A DNA stretch of 64,000 nt from JADKAV01 sp041393775 (lineage in GTDB: Bacteria; Actinomycetota; Actinomycetes; S36-B12; UBA10799). Position 1 is the first letter of the stretch; every line of letters starts with the position of its first letter. Positions 19,202-27,630 of this stretch are shown here, in pieces. Position numbers and translations under genes: made by a program. The notes beneath the pieces are model-generated. The model was not told where the DNA came from, searched no databases, and worked only from the letters and a program-made list of their open reading frames with translations. The stretch is from contig JAWKJM010000003.1 in assembly GCA_041393775.1 (NCBI GenBank), forward strand, positions 806,001 through 870,000, read 5' to 3'.

Positions 19202-20614
19202 ATGATCCCCAACGTCCTGGCCGATCGCTACGCGTCCCCGCAGATGTCGCACATCTGGTCGGCGCACAACAAGATCGTCGCCGAGCGGCGTCTGTGGCTC
19301 GCCGTGCTGGCAGCCCAGGCCGAGCTCGGCGTAGACGTGCCGGACGGGGTGCTGGACGACTACCGGGCGGTGGTCGAGGACGTCGACCTGCAGTCCATCG
19401 CCGCGCGTGAGCGGGTGACCCGCCACGACGTGAAGGCCCGCATCGACGAGTTCTGCGCGCTGGCCGGCCATGAGCACATCCACAAGGGTCTGACCAGCCG
19501 TGACCTGACCGAGAACGTCGAGCAGATGCAGGTGCGGCAATCGTTGCTGCTGGTCCGCGACAAGGTGGTCGCCGTGCTGGCCCGCCTCGCCATCTTGGCC
19601 GCCGAACACACGGATCTGGCCCTCGCTGGCCGCTCCCACAACGTCGCCGCGCAGACGACGACCATGGGCAAGCGCTTCGCCACGGCCGCCGACGAGCTCT
19701 TGATCGGGTTCACCCGGCTTCGGCACCTCATCGACGACTATCCGCTGCGGGGGATCAAGGGACCGGTGGGCACGGCCCAGGACATGCTGGACCTGCTGGG
19801 CAGTGAGGAGTCCCTGGCCGAACTCGAGCGCAGGGTGGCCGGGCATCTCGGCTTCGAGCAGGTGCTGACCTCGGTGGGGCAGATCTACCCCAGGTCCCTG
19901 GACCACGAGGTGGTCAGCACTTTGCTACAACTTGCGGCCGCGCCCTCGAGTCTGGCCACCACCATCCGGCTGATGGCAGGACATGACCTGGTGACCGAAG
20001 GATTCCAGGCGGGTCAGGTCGGATCCAGCGCGATGCCACACAAGATGAACTCGCGCTCCTGCGAGCGGGTGAACGGATTCATGGTCTTGCTGCGCGGCTA
20101 CCAGACCATGGCGGCCGACCTCGCTGGATCGCAGTGGAACGAGGGCGACGTGTACTGCTCGGTCGTGCGGCGGGTCGTGCTGCCCGATGCCTTCTTCGCC
20201 TTCGACGGCATGTTGGAGACGATGCTGACCGTGCTCGACGAGTTCGGGGTCTTCGAGGCCGTGGTCCAGAAGGAACTCGACAAGTACCTTCCCTTCCTGG
20301 CCACGACCAAGATCCTCATGGCCTCGGTGCGTGCCGGAGTCGGCCGGGAAACCGCGCACGAGGTCATCAAGGAGAACGCGGTTGCCGCCGCCCTCGACAT
20401 GCGCCAGACCGGGGCCGATCCCGCCTTGCTGCAGCGGTTGGCCGACGACCCGAGGCTGCCTCTCAGCGCCCGGGATCTCACGGCGCTGATGGCATCACCG
20501 TTGGAATTCACCGGCGCCGCGCGCTCGCAGGTGCAGACCGTGGTGTCGGCGGTCGAGTTGCTCACTGCGGAGTACCCACAGGCGGCGGTCTACTCCCCAG
20601 GTGCGATCCTCTGA
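19202..20614 (+). CDS. purB: Adenylosuccinate lyase
   Basis: 470-residue fumarase/aspartase superfamily lyase. It acts twice in purine synthesis: SAICAR to AICAR, and adenylosuccinate to AMP. Visible are RYASPQMSHIWS at the N-terminus, the His-bearing segments TRHDVKARIDEF and HIHKGLTSRDLTEN, SHNVAAQTTTMGKRF, and the signature loop GSSAMPHKMNS with its catalytic Ser. ATG at 19202 follows purD by 16 bp, consistent with an operon. Its last 25 bp overlap the end of the convergent PAP2 gene. Confidence 0.97.
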   Translation: MIPNVLADRYASPQMSHIWSAHNKIVAERRLWLAVLAAQAELGVDVPDGVLDDYRAVVEDVDLQSIAARERVTRHDVKARIDEFCALAGHEHIHKGLTSRDLTENVEQMQVRQSLLLVRDKVVAVLARLAILAAEHTDLALAGRSHNVAAQTTTMGKRFATAADELLIGFTRLRHLIDDYPLRGIKGPVGTAQDMLDLLGSEESLAELERRVAGHLGFEQVLTSVGQIYPRSLDHEVVSTLLQLAAAPSSLATTIRLMAGHDLVTEGFQAGQVGSSAMPHKMNSRSCERVNGFMVLLRGYQTMAADLAGSQWNEGDVYCSVVRRVVLPDAFFAFDGMLETMLTVLDEFGVFEAVVQKELDKYLPFLATTKILMASVRAGVGRETAHEVIKENAVAAALDMRQTGADPALLQRLADDPRLPLSARDLTALMASPLEFTGAARSQVQTVVSAVELLTAEYPQAAVYSPGAIL

Positions 20615-21243
20615 CGCCACCACAGCAGCGCCGCGCTGACTGTGAGCACCCATGCTGAGGCGAGCAGCCAGCCTTCCAGCACGTCTGTGGGCCAGTGCAC
20701 GCCCAGCACCAGTCGGCTCGGGCCCATCAACACCCCGAACGCCATGAGAGCCATCGCCGCGATCAGGTTCCAGGGCCTGCTCAGCAACGACAGCGCAACC
20801 ACCCCGAACGCCGCCCAGCCGTAGATGCCGGCCATCGCGTGACCGCTCGGGAATGAGGCGCTCGTCAAGGTCTCGAACGGGTCGGGCCAGATCGGCCGTT
20901 GTCGGTCACCGAGATCCTTGACCGTCTCGGAGATGAGCAGCCCCCCGAGGCCCGCAAGTGCCACCCAGCCGGCCCACCACGGATGCTTGCGGACAGCAAG
21001 TCCGACGACCACGGCCACCGTGATCGGGAAGAGGACCGCGCCGCTGCCCATGACGGCGAAGAAGCGCGCCAGCGACACGGCCCATGCGTTGTCCGACGCC
21101 CAGGCGTGGATGGGCTCGGAGATGCCCGTGTCGATCGTTGGTTCCGCGGAGGCGTTGACGACGGCGGCGGCGAGGGCGATCGCCGCCGCCCACAGGCCCG
21201 CTGCCAGTCCCGCCAGGACAGGCGGCCGGGGTGGTGGATTCAC
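20590..21243 (-). CDS. PAP2-family membrane phosphatase
   Basis: 217-residue membrane protein with the three-part phosphatase signature: KDLGDRQRP (KX6RP), PSGHAM and SRLVLGVHWPTDV (SRX5HX3D). Five or six hydrophobic segments surround it. Such enzymes dephosphorylate undecaprenyl diphosphate, phosphatidic acid or related lipids on the outer face of the membrane; which one applies here is not evident. It is convergent with purB and overlaps it by 25 bp. Confidence 0.92.
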   Translation of the reverse strand: MNPPPRPPVLAGLAAGLWAAAIALAAAVVNASAEPTIDTGISEPIHAWASDNAWAVSLARFFAVMGSGAVLFPITVAVVVGLAVRKHPWWAGWVALAGLGGLLISETVKDLGDRQRPIWPDPFETLTSASFPSGHAMAGIYGWAAFGVVALSLLSRPWNLIAAMALMAFGVLMGPSRLVLGVHWPTDVLEGWLLASAWVLTVSAALLWWRQRIAPGE

Positions 21244-21316
21244 GATGGCACCACCCTGCCCTGCTCTGGTGCTGGACGCGAGCGCTATGAAGCCTCTCCA
21301 GGCCCGCTGCCCGCGT

Positions 21317-21396
21317 CACTGTGCAAAATGATCGTGGCCCACCAGCGATGGTTCCCCACGGCTGATGGCGGGAGAGCACGATCATTTTGCACAGTG
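21317..21396. repeat. Perfect 20-bp inverted repeat (family E)
   Basis: CACTGTGCAAAATGATCGTG (21317-21336) and its exact reverse complement (21377-21396) are separated by 40 bp. They lie in the gap between the divergent PAP2 and purC genes, about 140 bp before purC. Confidence 0.85.
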
Positions 21397-21526
21397 AAGC
21401 GCCGACCGACTTTGCGGCCAGACAGTCCGGGTCCGATCTGTTATGAAATGCCCGAAATTGCGGCTCGCGCGCGACTGGCACCGGCCGAACCCCGAACCGG
21501 CGGCTCGACCGCGCACTCGCGCCGAC

Positions 21527-21532
21527 TAGCGT
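21527..21532 (+). promoter_or_regulatory. -10 hexamer TAGCGT for purC (leaderless)
   Basis: TAGCGT ends 6 nt before the GTG at 21539. Confidence 0.45.
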
Positions 21533-21538
21533 GGGACG

Positions 21539-22402
21539 GTGACCGCCGATTCGATACCGGGCTGGACGCACGTCTACTCGGGGAAAGTCCGTGACCTGTA
21601 CGCCGACGACGGGCGCCTGCTGTTCGTCGCCTCGGACCGCATCAGCGCCTACGACTGGGTGCTGCCCACACCCATCCCCGGCAAGGGCCGGATCCTCACG
21701 GAGATCTCACTGTGGTGGTTCGAGCAACTGGCAGACATCGTCGACAACCATGTCATCTCAATGGACGTACCGGACTCTGTCTCCGGCCGGGCGGTGGTGT
21801 GCGAGCGGTTGGAAATGCTGCCCGTGGAATGCGTCGTGCGCGGCTACCTCAGCGGGTCCGGGTGGGTCGACTACCAAGCCGCCGGCGCTGTCTGCGGTGT
21901 GGCTCTTCCCGCAGGACTCAGTGAGTCGCAGCAGTTGCCGGAGCCGATCTTCACCCCGGCGACGAAGGCCGCGATCGGGGACCACGACGAGAACATCGAC
22001 TTCGACCTGGTCGTGGAACGGCTGGGGCAAGACCGGGCAGAACAGCTCCGCGACCTGTCGATCAAGATCTACGGACGTGCTGCCGAGATCGCTGCCGCCC
22101 GCGGCTTGATCGTGGCCGACACGAAGTTCGAATTCGGCGTCCGCACGGACGGCACGGTGGTGCTGGCCGACGAGGTCCTCACCCCGGACTCGTCCCGGTT
22201 CTGGGACGCGGAGACCTGGCGCCCGGGTTCTGCGCCGCCGAGCTATGACAAGCAGTTCGTCCGGGACTGGCTGCGCAACGATTCGGGGTGGGACCCGCGC
22301 TCAGATCAACCGCCGCCGCCCCTGCCAGCCGACATCGTCGCCCGCACGCGCGCGAAGTACGTGCAGGCATTCGAGACTCTCACAGGTGAGGCGTTCGTAT
22401 GA
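21539..22402 (+). CDS. purC: SAICAR synthetase
   Basis: 287-residue ligase that couples CAIR with aspartate and ATP to give SAICAR. Motifs: YSGKVRDLYADDGRLLFVASDRISAYD (split here by family breaks), LPVECVVRGYLSGSGWVDYQ, TPATKA, VADTKFEFG, LADEVLTPDSSRFW and SYDKQFVRDWL. The GTG start is supported by the N-terminus and by the TAGCGT hexamer 6 nt upstream. It overlaps galE by 4 bp (ATGA). Confidence 0.97.
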   Translation: MTADSIPGWTHVYSGKVRDLYADDGRLLFVASDRISAYDWVLPTPIPGKGRILTEISLWWFEQLADIVDNHVISMDVPDSVSGRAVVCERLEMLPVECVVRGYLSGSGWVDYQAAGAVCGVALPAGLSESQQLPEPIFTPATKAAIGDHDENIDFDLVVERLGQDRAEQLRDLSIKIYGRAAEIAAARGLIVADTKFEFGVRTDGTVVLADEVLTPDSSRFWDAETWRPGSAPPSYDKQFVRDWLRNDSGWDPRSDQPPPPLPADIVARTRAKYVQAFETLTGEAFV

Positions 22403-23367
22403 CCACGTGGTTGCTCACCGGAGGCGCCGGCTACATAGGGGCCCACGTTCTGCAGGCCCTGCGTGCCAGCGGCCGCGATGTCGTGGTGCTCGACGACCTG
22501 TCCACGGGAACGGCGCGCAAGGTTCCGGCCGGGGTCGAACTGATCCGGGCGAGCGTGGGGGACCGGCCGACGGTGACCGCCGCCCTGCGTGCCCACGACG
22601 TCACGGGTGTCATCCATCTGGCCGCGAAGAAGGCGGTGGGCGAATCCGTGGAGATGCCGGAGTACTACTACCGGGAGAACGTCGACGGCATGCTCAGCCT
22701 GTTGGAAGCCATGGCCGATGCCGGCACGCGGGCCCTGGTCTACTCCTCGTCTGCCGCGGTATACGGCAATCCGGCAGACGAGCTCGTGGCCGAGGACGCC
22801 CCGCTGGTGCCCGAATCGCCATACGGACAGACGAAGGTGATCGGGGAATGGATCACCGCCAACGCTGCGGTCAACCATGACTTGTCGTGGGTCTCGCTGC
22901 GCTACTTCAACGTGGCAGGAGCGCTGAGCCCGGAGTTGGGTGACACCAGCGTCTTCAACCTCATCCCGATGGTGTTTCGGGCATTGGACGAGGGACGGCG
23001 ACCTCAGGTCTTCGGCGTCGACTACCCCACCCCGGATGGTTCGTGCATCCGCGACTACATCCATGTCGCGGACCTCGCCGAGGCGCATGTGGCGGCTGCG
23101 GCAGCCTGCGAGTCTCCGGGTGTGGCCGAGGTCTATAACGTCGGCCGCGGTGAGGGGGTTTCGGTGCTGGAAGTCATGGACGTGGTGTCAAGCGTGATCG
23201 GCCGCGAGGTCGATGCCGAGCTCGCGCCGCGCCGTCCGGGAGACCCCGCGCAGCTCGTCGCTCTCGTCGACAAGATCCACGACCACCTCGGTTGGTCGGC
23301 TGTGCGGGATCTGCCTGAGATGGTCGCGAGCGCCTGGGACGCCTGGAATCGACCACCGGCCACCTAA
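22399..23367 (+). CDS. galE: UDP-glucose 4-epimerase
   Basis: 322-residue extended SDR that interconverts UDP-glucose and UDP-galactose (or the N-acetyl forms). Motifs: TGGAGYIGAHV at the N-terminus, VVLDDLSTG, IHLAAKKAVGES, YSSSAAVYG, catalytic SPYGQTK, RYFNVAGA and GTG-less DGSCIRDYIHVADLAEAH. ATGA overlap with purC puts an envelope sugar gene in the purine transcription unit. Substrate choice between Glc and GlcNAc forms is not resolved. Confidence 0.92.
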   Translation: MTTWLLTGGAGYIGAHVLQALRASGRDVVVLDDLSTGTARKVPAGVELIRASVGDRPTVTAALRAHDVTGVIHLAAKKAVGESVEMPEYYYRENVDGMLSLLEAMADAGTRALVYSSSAAVYGNPADELVAEDAPLVPESPYGQTKVIGEWITANAAVNHDLSWVSLRYFNVAGALSPELGDTSVFNLIPMVFRALDEGRRPQVFGVDYPTPDGSCIRDYIHVADLAEAHVAAAAACESPGVAEVYNVGRGEGVSVLEVMDVVSSVIGREVDAELAPRRPGDPAQLVALVDKIHDHLGWSAVRDLPEMVASAWDAWNRPPAT

Positions 23368-23373
23368 TCTCCG

Positions 23374-23379
23374 TAGACT
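23374..23379 (+). promoter_or_regulatory. -10 hexamer TAGACT for the DUF2252 gene (leaderless)
   Basis: TAGACT ends 7 nt before the ATG at 23387. Confidence 0.45.
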
Positions 23380-23386
23380 CGGCGGC

Positions 23387-24748
23387 ATGTGGCAGGCGCT
23401 GAAGACGGCCGGAACCCTCGATGAGCGGGTCCAGCGCGGCCTCGACGCCCGCAACCGGGTTCCGCACGATGCACACGCGGACCTCTACCGTTCGCAGGTG
23501 CGGCCCGATCCACTGCGCCTTGTGCTCGAACAGGACAACGATCGTCTGAACGCCTTGATCCCCGTGCGCCACCAGCGGACGGCCAGCGATGCGCACAGCT
23601 ACTTCCGAGGTAGCGATGTGGTGATGGCTGCGGACCTCGCCGTCACGCCCGTGTCGGAGATACACGTGCAGGCCTGCGGTGATGTAGGCGCCTTCAGTTT
23701 CGGGTATTTCCGGGCGCCGGACGGGGACCCGGTCTTCGACGTCGGTTACTTCGACGAGACGTTGCGTGCGCCATGGGAGTGGGACGTCAAGCGGATGGCC
23801 GCTGGCATGGCAGTCGCCGTGCGTAGCAGCGGCGGGGCCGTCAAGGATCAGCGGACGGTCGCGCGGGCAGCGGTCGAGGGCTACCGGCGGGGTATGGCCT
23901 GGGCCGCCGGCCATGACCGGCTGGACCTGTGGTTCGCGCGGGTGCCCGAATCGGAGGTGGCCCGTGCCGTGGACAAGAACTCCAAGCGGCCCAAGGACTT
24001 GGCGTTCACCGATGAGTCGATGTTGTACGCCGACATGTTCGAAGAGGCCGAGGCCGGTCCGCGACTGCTCCACAAGTCTCCGATCTGCTCGCTGACCCAG
24101 TGGCTCAGCGAGGACGAGGCGGTCGAGGTCCATGACGGCATGATCTCGATCATGAGCGGGTACGCCACGTCCGTGTCACCCGAGGTCCAGCAGATGCTCA
24201 CCGAGTACCGCATCGCCGACATCGCGATGCTGGTCCGGGGGGTTTCGGATGTCGGCCTTCGCAACTACGTGGTACTGCTCCAAGGCACGCGACAGCGTGA
24301 GCGGGTGGCGCTGCAAGTGAAGGAGACGATGGCCTCTGTGCTCCAGCCGTACGTGCTGCCCGAGTTCCGCCACCGCGGGAACCAGGCCCGTCGGGTGGTG
24401 CTGGGTCAGGCGTTGATCCAGTCCGAACCCGATCCGCTGCTGGGTTACAGCCGCTGGCGGGACCGGGACTACTGCGTGAGCCAGTTGCGGCCGGTGGTGA
24501 CGGCGTACTTGCGCATGGATCCCCAGAATCTGCCCCGGTTCGCGCGACTGTGCGGCTTCACGTTGGCCCGATCGCACGCCGTCACCGGGGACCGGATCGC
24601 GATCGATGCCTACTTGGGGGATTCCGATTCGTTCGTCAAGGCGGTGGCCCGGTATGCCGTCCGGTACGCCGATGTCGTGGAGTCGGACTACACCCGATTC
24701 GCCAAGTACTTCGCCGACGAGCAGAGCGTGGTCGCGACGCCCGACTGA
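23387..24748 (+). CDS. DUF2252 family protein
   Basis: 453-residue protein with the DUF2252 pattern: YFRGSDVVMAADLAVTP, VQACGDVGAFSFGYF, the DVGYFDETLRAPWEWDVKRM block, and a C-terminal GFTLARSHAV. The family looks distantly kinase-like (aminoglycoside phosphotransferase-type fold), but no activity is established that I know of. ATG at 23387 lies 7 nt after TAGACT, suggesting its own leaderless promoter despite the short gap to galE. It sits inside the purine locus before purS. Confidence 0.88.
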   Translation: MWQALKTAGTLDERVQRGLDARNRVPHDAHADLYRSQVRPDPLRLVLEQDNDRLNALIPVRHQRTASDAHSYFRGSDVVMAADLAVTPVSEIHVQACGDVGAFSFGYFRAPDGDPVFDVGYFDETLRAPWEWDVKRMAAGMAVAVRSSGGAVKDQRTVARAAVEGYRRGMAWAAGHDRLDLWFARVPESEVARAVDKNSKRPKDLAFTDESMLYADMFEEAEAGPRLLHKSPICSLTQWLSEDEAVEVHDGMISIMSGYATSVSPEVQQMLTEYRIADIAMLVRGVSDVGLRNYVVLLQGTRQRERVALQVKETMASVLQPYVLPEFRHRGNQARRVVLGQALIQSEPDPLLGYSRWRDRDYCVSQLRPVVTAYLRMDPQNLPRFARLCGFTLARSHAVTGDRIAIDAYLGDSDSFVKAVARYAVRYADVVESDYTRFAKYFADEQSVVATPD

Positions 24749-24791
24749 CGTGCTTCCGTGCCCGGGCTGACTCTACGGCGGTGCGCACGCC

Positions 24792-24797
24792 TAGAGT
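24792..24797 (+). promoter_or_regulatory. -10 hexamer TAGAGT for purS (leaderless)
   Basis: TAGAGT ends 6 nt before the GTG at 24804. Confidence 0.5.
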
Positions 24798-24803
24798 GAA
24801 GTC

Positions 24804-25046
24804 GTGCCACGAATCGTCGTCGAAGTCATGCCCAAAGCCGAACTGCTGGACCCGCAGGGACAGGCCGTGCAGGCAGCACTGGGTCGCCTGGGGCTCGAGG
24901 GTGTGACCTCGGTGAGGCAGGGCAAGCGGTTCGAGATCGAACTCGACAGTCAGATCACCGAGGAGAAGATGATCGAGCTCGAGCACCTCGCCGAAACGCT
25001 GCTCGCCAACCCTGTGATCGAGAACCACACACTCACTGTCGAGTGA
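24804..25046 (+). CDS. purS: Phosphoribosylformylglycinamidine synthase subunit PurS
   Basis: 80-residue subunit of the three-part FGAM synthase (PurS, PurQ, PurL). It bridges the glutaminase and the synthetase for ammonia transfer. PRIVVEVMPKAELLDPQGQAV, GVTSVRQGKRFEIEL and LLANPVIENHTLTVE are family features. The GTG start is supported by a TAGAGT hexamer 6 nt upstream. Its partners normally follow directly, but here purQ is about 7 kb away. Confidence 0.96.
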   Translation: MPRIVVEVMPKAELLDPQGQAVQAALGRLGLEGVTSVRQGKRFEIELDSQITEEKMIELEHLAETLLANPVIENHTLTVE

Positions 25047-25070
25047 GGGAACCCGGCCCCAGGGCCTTGC

Positions 25071-25145
25071 GCGAGGTTAGAGGTTGTCCACGAGGTTAGA
25101 GAACCCACGTGTGCGTTCTCCAACCTCGTGAACGTTCTCTAACGC
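25071..25145. repeat. Family B repeat, copy 2 (core array only)
   Basis: Two forward GAGGTTAG words at 25073 and 25092 (exactly 19 bp apart) are followed by reverse words. The composite flanks are missing. It lies between purS and the inserted monooxygenase operon. Confidence 0.8.
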
Positions 25146-25182
25146 CGCCGCCGAGAGGCCGCCCGGCGCGATATGACGCAAG

Positions 25183-25196
25183 TCACATCCGTGTGA
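25183..25196. promoter_or_regulatory. Palindrome TCACA-N4-TGTGA upstream of the monooxygenase operon
   Basis: TCACA and TGTGA arms separated by TCCG, about 105 bp before the GTG of the flavin monooxygenase gene. This could be an operator; no regulator gene is adjacent. Confidence 0.4.
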
Positions 25197-25300
25197 AGTT
25201 TTGCGCATCCGAGTGCCGGGAATCCCCCAACTGTCCGGCCCTGAATCCAAGCCCTGGACATCGAATGACTTCCGCTATTTCTAAGACGAAAGGTGCCTCC

Positions 25301-26668
25301 GTGCGCAATTCAGCCCAAAACTCCCCCCGTATCGGCGTGATCGGCGGTGGCGCCGCCGGCATCACCGCAGTAAAAGAACTGATCGAGCGCGGAGTCGACG
25401 TCATCGGCTTCGAGAAAGGTGACTGCCTCGGCGGCCTGTGGGTCTACGAGAACAGCAACGGTCTGTCCCCGGCGTACGAGTCGCTGCACCTGAACACGTC
25501 CAAGGGACGCACCGAGTTCGCCGACTACCCCATGCCTGCCGAGTGGGAGGACTACCCGGCGGCGAAGAAGGTCGCCGGCTACCTGCAGGACTACGCGGAG
25601 CACTTCGGGGTCACCGACAAGTACCGTTTCAACACCACCGTCACCTCGGTCGAGCGCGACGAACAGGGCTGGACCGTCGCCACGCAGGACGGCGCCGTGT
25701 TCGAACTCGACGGCGTGGTCGTGGCCAACGGCCACAACTGGGACCCCCGCTGGCCGAACCCGGCCTACCCGGGCGAGTTCAACGGCGAGCAGATGCACGC
25801 CCACGACTACCGCAAGGCCGAGATCTTCCGCGGCAAGCGGGTTCTGGTCGTCGGCATGGGGAACTCGGCGATGGACATCGCAGTCGATGCCTCCTACGTG
25901 GCCGAAGACGTCATGCTCAGTGCCCGTCACGGGTCCTTCATCGTTCCCAAGTACCTGTTCGGCCGTCCGGCTGACGCCACCAACGGTGCCCTGGCGGTAC
26001 TGCCGTGGAAGATCCGCCAGGTGATCGCGGAGACGATGCTCGGCCTGGCCATCGGCAAGCCGCAGGACTACAACCTGCTCAAGCCCTCGTTCGGCCTCTT
26101 CCAGAACCACCCGACGATCTCCGACACGATCCTGCACCGGATCACCCACGGCGAGGTGCGGCCGGTGCGCGGCATCGAGCGTTTCGACGGTGATGACGTG
26201 GTCTTCACCGACGGCACCGTCGAGAAGGTCGACATCATCGTGTGGGCCACCGGCTACCGGGTGACCATCCCCTTCCTGGGCCAGGAATGGCTCGGTGAGG
26301 ACGCGGAGGCCATGCCGCTGTACAAGCGCGTGTTCCACACCGCCGACCCGTCGCTGACCTTCGTCGGGCTCATGCAGTCGACGGGAGCGGCGCTGCCGGT
26401 CGTCGAGGCGCAATCCAAGCTTGCCGCCGCCTACTTCGCCGGCGAGTACACGCTGCCCGGTACCTCGATCATGCAGCGTGCCATCCGTAAGGCCCACACT
26501 GCCGCGCTCGAGCGGTGGGGTCAGAAGCGCCCGATGATGCGGATCGACTTCGACCACTTCATCGCCGATGCGGCCAAGGAACTGCGGGTGGGCGCCATGC
26601 GCATCCGTCGTGGCCGTCCCTCGTTCACGCCGGCAGTCCGCCGCCAACCCGCCCGCGTCGCGGCCTGA
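25301..26668 (+). CDS. Flavin-containing monooxygenase (class B)
   Basis: 455-residue FAD/NADPH oxygenase. The FAD motif is GVIGGGAAG near residue 13, the FMO fingerprint FXGXXXHXXXY is exact (FNGEQMHAHDY), the NADPH motif is VVGMGNSAMD and the C-terminal ATGY motif is present (VWATGYRVTIPF). These enzymes oxidise soft nucleophiles such as amines and sulfides, or carry out Baeyer-Villiger reactions. I favour GTG at 25301 because GAAAGG precedes it at proper spacing; an ATG at 25265 is the alternative. Its gap to the next gene is 11 bp, and three more genes follow as a likely operon. Confidence 0.93.
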   Translation: MRNSAQNSPRIGVIGGGAAGITAVKELIERGVDVIGFEKGDCLGGLWVYENSNGLSPAYESLHLNTSKGRTEFADYPMPAEWEDYPAAKKVAGYLQDYAEHFGVTDKYRFNTTVTSVERDEQGWTVATQDGAVFELDGVVVANGHNWDPRWPNPAYPGEFNGEQMHAHDYRKAEIFRGKRVLVVGMGNSAMDIAVDASYVAEDVMLSARHGSFIVPKYLFGRPADATNGALAVLPWKIRQVIAETMLGLAIGKPQDYNLLKPSFGLFQNHPTISDTILHRITHGEVRPVRGIERFDGDDVVFTDGTVEKVDIIVWATGYRVTIPFLGQEWLGEDAEAMPLYKRVFHTADPSLTFVGLMQSTGAALPVVEAQSKLAAAYFAGEYTLPGTSIMQRAIRKAHTAALERWGQKRPMMRIDFDHFIADAAKELRVGAMRIRRGRPSFTPAVRRQPARVAA

Positions 26669-26679
26669 CAGGAGACACT

Positions 26680-27522
26680 GTGAGAATCCCCTTCCTTCAC
26701 GACGAGATGGACGCCCGCGGCAAGCGGGTCCTGATCACCGGGGCCAGTGGCACCTTCGGCCGCGCCATCGCCGACGCGTTCGTCGCCCGTGGTGCGCACG
26801 TGGTGGGCCTGGACCTCCGGCCGCAGCCCGAGGACCAGATCGAGGTCGTCGCTTGCGACATCACCGACGACCAATCCGTGGTCACCGGGGTCGCGAAAGC
26901 CATCGAGTTGCTCGGTGGCCTTGACATCTTGATCAACAACGCCGGCACTGGCGGGCCGGCTCCGGCTGAGTTCGCGCCCGACGCCGAGCTCTACCGGCAG
27001 CTCGAGATCAACTTGATCGGCGCCTGGCGGGTCACCGCTGCCTGTGTGCCGGCGCTGACCGAGTCGCACGGCCGGATCGTCATGGTCGCCTCCCGGATGG
27101 CCGTCATGCAGTTGCCACTGGCCGCTGCGTATGGAGTGAGCAAGCGGGCGCTGGTGGCATACGCCGACGCACTGCGGCTCGAACTGTCCACCCACGTCGG
27201 CGTCACCACCGTCTACCCGTCGGCGGTCAAGAGCCCGATCCACGACTCCACCAAGCAGGCGGGCCTGTCGCTGGAGGGCATGAGCGTCTACGAGCCCCTC
27301 GAGGGGGTCGTGGCCGCGATCGTCAACGCGGCGCTGTCCCGGACTGTCCGCCGCGATGTCCCCACCAGTCGCCGCGGTGAGCTCGAGTTCTTCCTGTCAC
27401 GCCACCTCCCCGTGGTCGTCGACCGGATGGTCAACCGCACACTGAGCCAGCGGGTTCTGTCCGGGGTCTTCGACTCCGCCGAACTGGCTCGCGGTGTCGT
27501 GACCCGGCACAAGTCCCTCTGA
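26680..27522 (+). CDS. Short-chain dehydrogenase/reductase
   Basis: 280-residue SDR with GTG start behind AGGAG. The cofactor motif is TGASGTFG; DILINNAGTGG, MVASRMAVMQ (with Ser) and YGVSK follow. Asp at the end of strand 2 (VVGLDLRPQ) suggests NAD. A C-terminal hydrophobic stretch (FFLSRHLPVVVDRMVNRTL) might be membrane-associated. The monooxygenase gene lies 11 bp upstream and an MFS-type transporter about 108 bp downstream, so it probably acts on a substrate or product of the monooxygenase. Confidence 0.9.
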   Translation: MRIPFLHDEMDARGKRVLITGASGTFGRAIADAFVARGAHVVGLDLRPQPEDQIEVVACDITDDQSVVTGVAKAIELLGGLDILINNAGTGGPAPAEFAPDAELYRQLEINLIGAWRVTAACVPALTESHGRIVMVASRMAVMQLPLAAAYGVSKRALVAYADALRLELSTHVGVTTVYPSAVKSPIHDSTKQAGLSLEGMSVYEPLEGVVAAIVNAALSRTVRRDVPTSRRGELEFFLSRHLPVVVDRMVNRTLSQRVLSGVFDSAELARGVVTRHKSL

Positions 27523-27630
27523 GCAAGACCCCGACGCCGGTCCGGCTGCAGTCGCTGTTGCCGGACCGGTTGCTTGACCCTGCACCACCAACCCCATCGC
27601 ACCGATCTCATCCCCTCCTGGAGCCCCACA

